Below are positions 1 through 7,511 of a DNA stretch of 8,259 nucleotides, one piece after another. The position numbers and the translations under genes were made by a program. Position 1 is the stretch's first letter. Each line of letters opens with the position of its first letter. Under the pieces are notes generated by a model, which worked only from the letters and a program-made list of their open reading frames with translations, was not told the DNA's origin and did no database searches. This stretch comes from Gammaproteobacteria bacterium (GTDB lineage Bacteria; Pseudomonadota; Gammaproteobacteria; S012-40): the NCBI GenBank assembly GCA_015491615.1, contig WFVN01000221.1:1-8259 (forward strand), given 5' to 3'.

Positions 1-641
1 ATCCGGCCCCGGTCGCGGGCAAGACCTTGCCGCCCCTTACCCCGGCCGTCGCTCCCCAACCCCAGTCGGCGACCATGAAGCAAGCAGCAGTGGACCCCCG
101 TTGCACACCACAAGTGCGCATGGAGCGCCAGGGCTTCTTCTTCGCCACTCCCGGCGGGCACAAGGCGGATCGGGTGAAGATCAGCGTCACCGGCTACGGG
201 GCACCGCCCAAGGCGTTCTACCCTGATCCCCAGCGGCGCCTGATGGCCATGCGCGCAGCCAAGCTGGATGCCCTGCGCAGCCTCGCCGAGCGGGTCAACG
301 GCCTGCGCATCTGGGGCGGTACCACCATCGGCGACATGGTGGTGGAGAAGGACCGCTACCGGGTCTTCCTGGACACCTTCATCCGTGGCGCCAAGGTGAT
401 GGAGGTCTCCCCCTCCGAGGACGGCGCCTACGAAACGGTGGTGGAGCTGACCGTGGACCGGGGTTTCCTCAACGCCGTGCTGGAGAACCCCCGCGCCCAA
501 AGCGATCCCGATCACGATCCTTGCCTCGAAGTGGGAAACGAGCTGCCGGCGGACACCGGCGTGCGCCCCATTCCCGCCGCCACCCTGAGCCGCGCCGCCC
601 CCGCCGGCGCCGACACCTTCTATTTCAGCCAGGAGCAGTGA
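1..641 (+). CDS. flgP: FlgP-like LPP20-family flagellar lipoprotein, 5' end cut by window edge
   Basis: The reading frame is open to the left edge (first full codon at 3), so the start lies outside; 212 residues are visible. FlgP-type proteins are outer-membrane lipoproteins of the flagellar basal-body collar (H-ring/T-ring region). The visible part opens with a Pro/Ala-rich linker (visible residues about 1-22), then TGYGAP (63-68) and the LPP20-like helix RAAKLDALRSLAE (84-96), followed by a beta-rich segment with IRGAKVMEVSP, which resembles Vibrio FlgP. The tail (about 165-212) is low in complexity and unassigned. No signal peptide or lipobox is visible, as expected if it lies upstream. 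ATG at 75 or TTG at 27 would leave the protein without an export signal, so neither is a likely start. flgT follows after 4 nt, which implies co-translation. Family is fairly sure; the exact name is inferred from the neighbour and sequence pattern. Confidence 0.75.
   Translation, partial: PAPVAGKTLPPLTPAVAPQPQSATMKQAAVDPRCTPQVRMERQGFFFATPGGHKADRVKISVTGYGAPPKAFYPDPQRRLMAMRAAKLDALRSLAERVNGLRIWGGTTIGDMVVEKDRYRVFLDTFIRGAKVMEVSPSEDGAYETVVELTVDRGFLNAVLENPRAQSDPDHDPCLEVGNELPADTGVRPIPAATLSRAAPAGADTFYFSQEQ
631..635 (+). promoter_or_regulatory. Ribosome binding site for flgT, inside the end of flgP
   Basis: AGGAG lies within the last codons of the upstream gene, 10 nt before the GTG at 646. It supports GTG as the flgT start, because the residues that follow form a textbook signal peptide. 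Its position predicts translational coupling of the two flagellar genes. Confidence 0.6.
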
Positions 642-645
642 ACCC

Positions 646-1770
646 GTGCGCCTGCTCCTCGCCCTCTGCCTGATGACCCTCGCCGCCCCTGGCTGGGCGC
701 GCCTGGTAGAGGCCGAGGGGAGCGCGATCATCGTCGACGGGGCGGTGCAGATGGCCCGCCAGCAAGCCATCCAGGACGCCATGCGTCAGGCCGCCCTGCA
801 GACCCGTGCCTGGGTGCAGAGCGCCTCCGCCGTCTCCGGCCACGTCCTCGTCATCGACAGTGCCCGCATCAACGCCGACGGCCCGGTGGAGGGCATGCGC
901 GTGCTGGACGAATGGCGCGAGGGAGACATCTACCACGTACGCATCCGCGCCCACACCCCCGCCCCCGGCAGCCGCGAGAAGCCCGCCGGAGGCGACTACC
1001 GCAAGCGGGTGGCGGCCCTCCAGTTCGCCATCGAAAACCCCCGCCAGGTGAGCGACCTGGCCGGCATCGAACGTGCCTGGCCGCGCGCCCTCCTGCGCGC
1101 CCTGGCACAGAGCGGCCATTATTTGACCGTGGACGGCAGCGACTACCTCCTGCACGGCGACACCCTGGCCGGGAGCGACCCGGGTGCGGTGGCCGCCTTG
1201 GCCGAACGCCTGGGGGTGCAGTTTCTCGTCGCCGGCACCATCCGCGACCTGGGCTTCTCGGGCACCTGGCTGCGGCGTAGGCGCGACATCGAGACGGAGC
1301 TGTTCGTCTTCGACGGCCTCTCCGGCGCCCTCCTCGCCCGCCACCGCATCAGCGAGCGGGTCCCTGCCGCCGCGCCCCTGCCCGCCGGCCTGACGCCCTT
1401 TTCCCTGCCTGCCTTCCAAGGTCATCCGGTAGGACGCGCCCTCCTCCAGGTGCTCGAACGCCAACGGGAACTGGTCCACCGGGACCTCGCCCCCCTCCCC
1501 TTCACCGCCCGCGTGGTGGCGGTGGAAGGCGACACGGTGACCTTCGACGCCGGCAGCACCGCCGCCGTCCAGCCCGGCGACCTGCTCATGACCTATCGCC
1601 TCGACCCGCAGCCGCTGCGCGGCCTCAACGACCGTTTCCTGGGCTACCGGGAGACACCGGTGGCCGCCCTCACCGTGCGCCAAGTGCAGCCCCAGTTCGC
1701 CCTCGGCGAGCTGGAATCCCCCCAGGTACGCCTGCACCCCGGCGACCTCATCCGCTTCGGCTGGCGCTGA
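646..1770 (+). CDS. flgT: Flagellar assembly protein FlgT (H-ring component)
   Basis: A 374-residue periplasmic protein; Vibrio FlgT builds the H-ring around the LP ring and is needed for stator and collar assembly. A GTG start gives MRLLLALCLMTLAAPGWA, a Sec signal peptide with probable cleavage after A18. The FlgT N-terminal domain follows (about 19-103: VEAEGSAIIVDGA, an ARQQAIQDAMRQA helix, then REGDIYHVRIRA). The middle domain (about 118-235) opens with YRKRVAALQF and contains LGVQFLVAGTIRDL. The C-terminal SH3-like domain (about 285-374) ends VRLHPGDLIRFGWR. Length matches the family. It starts 4 nt after the FlgP-like gene and is probably the last gene of that transcript, since a convergent minus-strand gene follows. 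No good plus-strand terminator is visible after the stop; the T-tracts there face the other way. Confidence is high from the three-domain pattern. Confidence 0.88.
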   Translation: MRLLLALCLMTLAAPGWARLVEAEGSAIIVDGAVQMARQQAIQDAMRQAALQTRAWVQSASAVSGHVLVIDSARINADGPVEGMRVLDEWREGDIYHVRIRAHTPAPGSREKPAGGDYRKRVAALQFAIENPRQVSDLAGIERAWPRALLRALAQSGHYLTVDGSDYLLHGDTLAGSDPGAVAALAERLGVQFLVAGTIRDLGFSGTWLRRRRDIETELFVFDGLSGALLARHRISERVPAAAPLPAGLTPFSLPAFQGHPVGRALLQVLERQRELVHRDLAPLPFTARVVAVEGDTVTFDAGSTAAVQPGDLLMTYRLDPQPLRGLNDRFLGYRETPVAALTVRQVQPQFALGELESPQVRLHPGDLIRFGWR

Positions 1771-1779
1771 GCGGCTCAG

Positions 1780-1802
1780 AAAAAACGGCGCTTGCGCGCC
1801 GT
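1780..1802 (-). terminator. Intrinsic terminator T2 of the secA-PilZ transcript, GCAA tetraloop
   Basis: Read on the minus strand, a perfect 7-bp stem ACGGCGC / GCGCCGT (1802-1796 with 1791-1785) is closed by a GCAA (GNRA) loop and runs directly into six T residues (1785-1780). This is a canonical rho-independent terminator about 26 nt after the PilZ stop. On the plus strand the hairpin is followed by GTCTTGAAAA with no T-run, so it should act poorly for flgT. Confidence 0.85.
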
Positions 1803-1805
1803 CTT

Positions 1806-1832
1806 GAAAAACTCTTGAAAAGCCGTTTCAAG
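1806..1832 (-). terminator. Possible first terminator T1 overlapping the PilZ stop codon
   Basis: On the minus strand CTTGAAA (1832-1826), loop CGGCT, TTTCAAG (1820-1814) forms a 7-bp AT-rich stem followed by AGTTTTTC. The TGA stop of the PilZ gene (1830-1828) is inside the left arm. The stem is weaker than T2, which follows at once, and its arms repeat in the next bases (a second TTTCAAG at 1809-1803), so alternative pairings are possible. It may be an auxiliary terminator or a 3'-end stabilising hairpin. Confidence 0.5.
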
Positions 1833-2130
1833 CCACCTCGGTGATGACGCCGGCCACGTGGTAGGTCCCCGGGGCCGGCTGCTCCACCCGCAGCACCTCC
1901 ACGGTGGCAGCCAGGGGTGGTGAGATGGGGAGGGTGGGAGTGACGTGGATGGCCAGGCGCTGGCCCACGTCGATGGGTTCGTCGGTGCGGAACAACACCC
2001 CACCCACACTCAGATTGAGGCAGGTGGCGGGGCGGCGCGGGGCCCCTTCGCGGCGGTAATCCATGGGGCAATCCATGCGCATGCGCACATAGGCGCGTTT
2101 TTCAGTGAACGGTCGATTTCCCAAGGGCAT
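1828..2130 (-). CDS. Single-domain PilZ protein (predicted c-di-GMP receptor)
   Basis: A 100-residue cytoplasmic protein that is essentially one PilZ domain. Both c-di-GMP-binding signatures are present: RxxxR as R12-AYV-R16 near the N-terminus and N39-L-S-V-G-G44 ([D/N]xSxxG). Beta strands of the barrel follow, with VGQRLAIHV and AATVEVLRVEQ, ending GTYHVAGVITEVA. There is no second domain, signal peptide or membrane segment. The start has a strong AGGAGG-type ribosome site (2140-2135) just upstream. It lies 33 nt after the secA stop on the same strand and ends in tandem terminators, so it is probably the last gene of a secA transcript. A partner cannot be told from sequence. The adjacent flgP-flgT genes make a motility or surface-behaviour role attractive, but that is inference. 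It has both binding motifs, so it is unlike PilZ proteins that have lost ligand binding. Confidence 0.85.
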   Translation of the reverse strand: MPLGNRPFTEKRAYVRMRMDCPMDYRREGAPRRPATCLNLSVGGVLFRTDEPIDVGQRLAIHVTPTLPISPPLAATVEVLRVEQPAPGTYHVAGVITEVA

Positions 2131-2143
2131 GGCTCCTCCTCTC

Positions 2144-2160
2144 TCCGGGCCACGCCCGGA
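2144..2160 (-). other. Hairpin in the secA-PilZ spacer
   Basis: TCCGGGC (2144-2150), loop CAC, GCCCGGA (2154-2160) form a perfect 7-bp stem with a 3-nt loop. It occupies half of the 33-nt gap, 3 nt after the secA stop and directly before the PilZ ribosome site. No T-run follows, so it is not an intrinsic terminator. It may stop unwinding or decay between the two messages, or influence ribosome access to the PilZ start. Confidence 0.5.
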
Positions 2161-2163
2161 AGA

Positions 2164-4884
<2,721 letters not shown>

Positions 4885-4952
4885 GAAACCTACGGTTACC
4901 GGAGTGGATTGTGGGGGCCCCAGGCGCGGGAATGAACGCTCGCAAGGGGGCC

Positions 4953-4981
4953 ATTATAGACACACCCCCGGGACGCACCAA
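4953..4981 (-). promoter_or_regulatory. Candidate sigma-70 promoter of secA
   Basis: On the minus strand a perfect TATAAT (4958-4953) has TTGGTG (4981-4976) 17 nt upstream, a 3-of-6 match to the -35 consensus at ideal spacing. Predicted transcription start is near 4946, giving a leader of about 60 nt. The -35 lies in the loop of the inverted repeat at 4964-4996. The perfect -10 is striking in a GC-rich setting. Confidence 0.6.
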
Positions 4982-4996
4982 ACGACGCCCGGGGGT
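4964..4996. repeat. 9-bp perfect inverted repeat spanning the secA promoter
   Basis: ACCCCCGGG (4964-4972) and CCCGGGGGT (4988-4996) are perfect inverted copies separated by 15 nt. The left arm falls in the -35/-10 spacer of the candidate secA promoter and the right arm just upstream of the -35. As RNA from the M23 gene it could also form a GC-rich hairpin, but no T-run follows on the minus strand. It could be an operator, or a terminator remnant between the M23 gene and secA. Confidence 0.55.
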
Positions 4997-5017
4997 CTTC
5001 GTCTTGCTTGGATCGTG

Positions 5018-5037
5018 CCGGAAGGGTGGGGTTCCGG
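5018..5037 (-). other. Small hairpin directly after the M23 peptidase stop codon
   Basis: CCGGAA (5018-5023) and TTCCGG (5032-5037) form a 6-bp stem with an 8-nt loop beginning at the base after the M23 stop. It lacks a T-tract. With the 4964-4996 repeat it may form a two-hairpin boundary before secA, but termination here is not shown. Confidence 0.35.
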
Positions 5038-5961
5038 TCAGCGGGAGGCACGCACGTAACGGATGGGATCCACCACGCGACCGTTCTTGTGCACCTCGAA
5101 GTGCACGTGGGGCCCGGTGGAGCGCCCGGTGGAACCCATCATGGCGATGGTCTGGCCCTTCTTCACCGTGTCACCCACCTTGACCAGGATCTTCTTGTTG
5201 TGGCCGTAGCGAGTGACATAGCCGTTGCCGTGGTTGATCTCCACCAGGTTGCCGTAGCCGTAACGGCGACCGGCCCAGGTGACCACCCCCGAGGCCACGG
5301 CGATCACCTCGCTGCCCTCCTTGCCGGCGATGTCGATGCCGTCGTGGTGGGCGATGCGACCGTTGAAGGGGTCGGTGCGGTAACCGAAGTAGGAGGAGAT
5401 CCAGCCGCGCTTCACCGGTCGTCCGGCGGGGAAGACCTCGTCCTGGAGGTTGCGGCTCATGAGAAGGGATTCGAGGACGTCGAGCTGCAGAGAGCGGCTT
5501 TCGATCTGGCGCGAAAGCTCGTCCATCTCACGCACGAAGTCGTCCACCGATAGACTCCGCCCCTCACCGGGGCGCCGGACCTCGGGCCCCCCCTGCGCCG
5601 GCGGATTGCGGAAATCGAATTCGCCCTTGTCCAGGTCGGCCATGTCGATGAGGCGCTCGCCCAGGGCGTCTAGGCGGATGATGTGGGACTTCAACTCGCC
5701 CAATCGCATGGCCAGGGCGTTCATGTTCTTCTCGGCGTTGTGCCGTACCTGCTCCAGTTCCGCCTGTTGGGCCTGCAATTCCTTGCGTAACTGGACGATG
5801 AGCACGTCCGGCTCGGCGATGGACTGGCCATAACGGATACCGCCGTACACCAGCATCCCCGCCAAGGCCAATGCCACGACGCCAGCGAGGCCGAGATGCC
5901 AGCGATTGAGGTGGTATTTGTTGACCGAGCCGGGCCGTTTGGTGACGACGAGTATGCTCAT
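5038..5961 (-). CDS. Membrane-anchored coiled-coil M23/LytM peptidase
   Basis: A 307-residue protein with a short basic cytoplasmic N-terminus (about 1-21), one membrane helix (about 22-41), a periplasmic coiled-coil-prone stalk (about 55-105 and 140-175, split by a Gly/Pro-rich stretch at 119-137) and a C-terminal M23 domain (about 185-300). The zinc-site signature is complete: H206-DGI-D210, Y252-G-H254 and H285-V-H287 in GPHVHFEV. It should therefore be an active peptidoglycan endopeptidase, unlike EnvC/NlpD-type LytM factors that lost the site. The AAGGAG ribosome site (5972-5967) is 5 nt from the ATG. The gene sits between dciA and secA, as the M23 gene does in the Pseudomonas lpxC-secA region. 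A wall-remodelling role linked to growth or division is inference; the substrate is unknown. It is divergent from dciA, with 53 nt between the starts. Confidence 0.92.
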   Translation of the reverse strand: MSILVVTKRPGSVNKYHLNRWHLGLAGVVALALAGMLVYGGIRYGQSIAEPDVLIVQLRKELQAQQAELEQVRHNAEKNMNALAMRLGELKSHIIRLDALGERLIDMADLDKGEFDFRNPPAQGGPEVRRPGEGRSLSVDDFVREMDELSRQIESRSLQLDVLESLLMSRNLQDEVFPAGRPVKRGWISSYFGYRTDPFNGRIAHHDGIDIAGKEGSEVIAVASGVVTWAGRRYGYGNLVEINHGNGYVTRYGHNKKILVKVGDTVKKGQTIAMMGSTGRSTGPHVHFEVHKNGRVVDPIRYVRASR

Positions 5962-6014
5962 GGCGACTCCTTCTCTTTGCTATTATTATCGGCTGTCCTT
6001 CCTTGAGCTTGACG
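5962..6014. promoter_or_regulatory. Divergent promoter region between the M23 gene and dciA
   Basis: This 53-nt gap must start both genes. Its core TATTATTATC (5981-5990) is the most AT-rich block nearby. On the plus strand TGC-TATTAT (5978-5986) is an extended -10 for dciA with a predicted start near 5993 and no clear -35. On the minus strand the same block reads GATAAT (5990-5985), a 5-of-6 -10 for the M23 gene, again without a good -35. The two candidate -10 elements overlap, so the promoters would compete for polymerase. Confidence 0.4.
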
Positions 6015-6467
6015 ATGCCCGACCGCCGTGCTCCCCGATCTTTCGGTTCCATCGTCGCCGGTGGATCCGGCGTCATGGAACGGATCGCCCGACATAGCGA
6101 GGCGCTGATGCAATTGCAGCGCCGTCTGCGTGATCTGTTGCCCTCCCCCTTGGCGGAGCACTGCCACGTCGCCAACGCGCGCGGCAGAACCATTATAGTT
6201 TATGTGGACTCTGCCGCCTGGGCCACCCAATTGCGTTTCCTTTCGGACCAGTTGGCCAAGACCCTTCTCGGGGAAGGCGGGGGACGCCTGAAGGTACGGG
6301 TCCGTCCCTCCTCCCGGCCGTCCGCTCCGCGGAAGACCCGTCCCGCCCCGCGCCTTTCGCCGGACAACGCCCGCCTGCTCCGGGAAAGCGCCGGGGCAAT
6401 CTCCGACGAGGCCCTGGGTCGGGCCCTGCGACGTCTGGCACGGCGGGCCTCAACCGGCGAGCAATGA
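6015..6467 (+). CDS. dciA: DciA (DUF721) replicative helicase loader
   Basis: A 150-residue protein with the DciA/DUF721 pattern: an N-terminal helix ending LQRRLRDLLPSPLAEHCHVA (about 37-56), then GRTIIVYVDSAAWATQLRFL (about 59-78) containing the conserved Trp-Ala before a Leu-rich helix, then GGRLKVRVRPS. The tail from about residue 97 is basic, Pro/Arg-rich and probably flexible before a last helix. DciA loads DnaB helicase in bacteria without DnaC. ATG at 6015 is chosen over TTG at 6003; only a weak GAG (6005-6007) stands before it. In Pseudomonas-type loci the DUF721 gene lies between lpxC and the M23 gene; here it keeps the place but is on the opposite strand to its neighbours. Its last 18 nt overlap the 3' end of lpxC tail-to-tail, leaving no room for a terminator between them. 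Confidence 0.88.
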   Translation: MPDRRAPRSFGSIVAGGSGVMERIARHSEALMQLQRRLRDLLPSPLAEHCHVANARGRTIIVYVDSAAWATQLRFLSDQLAKTLLGEGGGRLKVRVRPSSRPSAPRKTRPAPRLSPDNARLLRESAGAISDEALGRALRRLARRASTGEQ

Positions 6468-7364
6468 CACCGGCTGGATGAAGGCGATGGGACTGGACTC
6501 CTCTTCGCCGAAGGTCACTTCTTCCCACGCATCTTCCTGCGCCAGGAGAGTACGCAGGAGACGGTTGTTGAGGGCATGGCCGGACTTGTGGCCGACGAAT
6601 TGCCCCAACAGACTGTGACCCAACAGGTACAGGTCGCCGATGGCATCGAGCACCTTGTGTTTGACGAACTCGTCCTCGTAGCGCAACCCGCCGTCGTTGA
6701 GGATGCGGTAATCGTCCACTACGATGGCGTTGTCGAAGCTCCCGCCCAGGGCGAGATTGTTGTTGCGCAGGTATTCGATGTCGCGCATGAAGCCGAAGGT
6801 GCGTGCGCGGCTCACTTCCTTGACGAAGGAGGTGGTGGAGAAATCGATCTCGGTGTGCTGGTCACGGCTGCGGAACACCGGGTGGTCGAAGTCGATGGAA
6901 AAACAGACTTTGAAACCCTCGTAGGGCTCGAAGCGGGCCCATTTGTCCCCGTCTTCCACCTGCACGGTGCGTAGGATGCGGATGAATCGTTTGGGGGCGT
7001 TCTGCTCGGCGATCCCCGCCGATTGGATGAGGAACACGAAGGGCGCGGCGCTGCCGTCCATGATGGGGACTTCGGGTGCGCTGAGGTCCACGTAGGCGTT
7101 GTCGATGCCGAGGCCGGCGAAAGCGGACAGAAGGTGTTCCACCGTGTCCACCCGCACGCCGTCCTTGATGAGGGTGGTGGAGAGGCGGGTGTCTCCCACG
7201 TATTCCGCGCACGCTTCGATCTCCACCGGATCAGGGAGATCCACACGACGGAAGACGATACCCGTGTCCGGCGGCGCCGGTCGGAGGGTGAGATAGACCT
7301 TTTCCCCCGAATGGAGCCCCACGCCGGTGGCGCGAATGCAGTTTTTCAGCGTTCTTTGTTTCAT
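6450..7364 (-). CDS. lpxC: UDP-3-O-acyl-N-acetylglucosamine deacetylase LpxC
   Basis: A complete 304-residue zinc deacetylase that carries out the committed step of lipid A synthesis in the cytoplasm, close in length and sequence to Pseudomonas LpxC. ATG at 7364 gives MKQRTLKN...GVGLHSG, the normal N-terminus; the frame stays open 34 codons further but those lack family resemblance. The active-site pair E76-H77 is in VDTVEHLLSA, zinc ligands H236 and D240 in KHKVLDAIGDLYLLG, and catalytic H263 in KSGHALNN. The ribosome site is GGGAG, 12 nt before the ATG in a purine-rich tract. The C-terminus IAFIQPVSLLAG resembles the E. coli tail LAFKAPSAVLA recognised by FtsH, so turnover control is possible. 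It lies 147 nt after ftsZ on the same strand, and its 3' end overlaps dciA by 18 nt. Confidence 0.98.
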   Translation of the reverse strand: MKQRTLKNCIRATGVGLHSGEKVYLTLRPAPPDTGIVFRRVDLPDPVEIEACAEYVGDTRLSTTLIKDGVRVDTVEHLLSAFAGLGIDNAYVDLSAPEVPIMDGSAAPFVFLIQSAGIAEQNAPKRFIRILRTVQVEDGDKWARFEPYEGFKVCFSIDFDHPVFRSRDQHTEIDFSTTSFVKEVSRARTFGFMRDIEYLRNNNLALGGSFDNAIVVDDYRILNDGGLRYEDEFVKHKVLDAIGDLYLLGHSLLGQFVGHKSGHALNNRLLRTLLAQEDAWEEVTFGEEESSPIAFIQPVSLLAG

Positions 7365-7421
7365 TTCTCTTTCTTTCTCCCGCGCGACACCGTTTTTCCG
7401 GCCCTGAACCGGTTGTGAGGC

Positions 7422-7430
7422 ATGGTACCA
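7422..7430 (-). promoter_or_regulatory. Candidate extended -10 promoter of lpxC
   Basis: On the minus strand TGG-TACCAT (7430-7422) fits an extended -10 (TGnTAnnnT). No convincing -35 is seen at 16-19 nt. A perfect 8-bp palindrome AACCGGTT (7407-7414) lies at the predicted start of transcription. The leader would be about 50 nt. Read-through from ftsZ is an alternative source of lpxC transcript. Confidence 0.35.
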
Positions 7431-7456
7431 CATCGCCTCGTTCCTACCACAGCGTA

Positions 7457-7478
7457 GCCCCGCCACGACTTCCGGGGC
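7457..7478. repeat. Inverted repeat in the ftsZ-lpxC spacer
   Basis: GCCCCG (7457-7462) and CGGGGC (7473-7478) make a 6-bp GC stem with a 10-nt loop. No T-tract follows on the minus strand. With the palindrome at 7483-7504 it forms a pair of adjacent hairpins between ftsZ and lpxC. Confidence 0.4.
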
Positions 7479-7482
7479 GTGA

Positions 7483-7504
7483 CGGCGATCAAATTTTGAC
7501 GCCG
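7483..7504. repeat. Near-perfect palindrome just after the ftsZ stop
   Basis: CGGCG (7483-7487) pairs with CGCCG (7500-7504), and TCAAA (7489-7493) with TTTGA (7495-7499), around one central base; A7488 is the only bulge. It starts 7 nt after the ftsZ stop codon. The tight centre suits a protein-binding operator or a short-loop hairpin; there is no following T-run, so it is not a standard terminator. Confidence 0.5.
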
Positions 7505-7511
7505 ACGCCGC

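Noticed and set aside
625..1737. 370-residue minus-strand open frame opposite flgT
   Set aside because: It mirrors flgT over its whole length, is rich in Gly/Ala/His/Val without a recognisable domain, and is typical of antisense frames in GC-rich genes.
4885..5037. SecM-like arrest leader or small gene upstream of secA
   Set aside because: No minus-strand reading frame with a start, ribosome site and signal-like sequence is visible in the 153-nt gap.
6003..6014. TTG start for dciA giving four more residues
   Set aside because: ATG at 6015 is a better codon and the extra residues add no conserved feature.
5564..6193. 209-residue minus-strand frame overlapping the M23 gene start and dciA
   Set aside because: Out-of-frame shadow of two genes that have clear domains; basic low-complexity composition.
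7365..7466. Longer lpxC start 34 codons upstream
   Set aside because: The added residues have no LpxC resemblance, the candidate promoter falls inside them, and MKQRTLKN is the family start.
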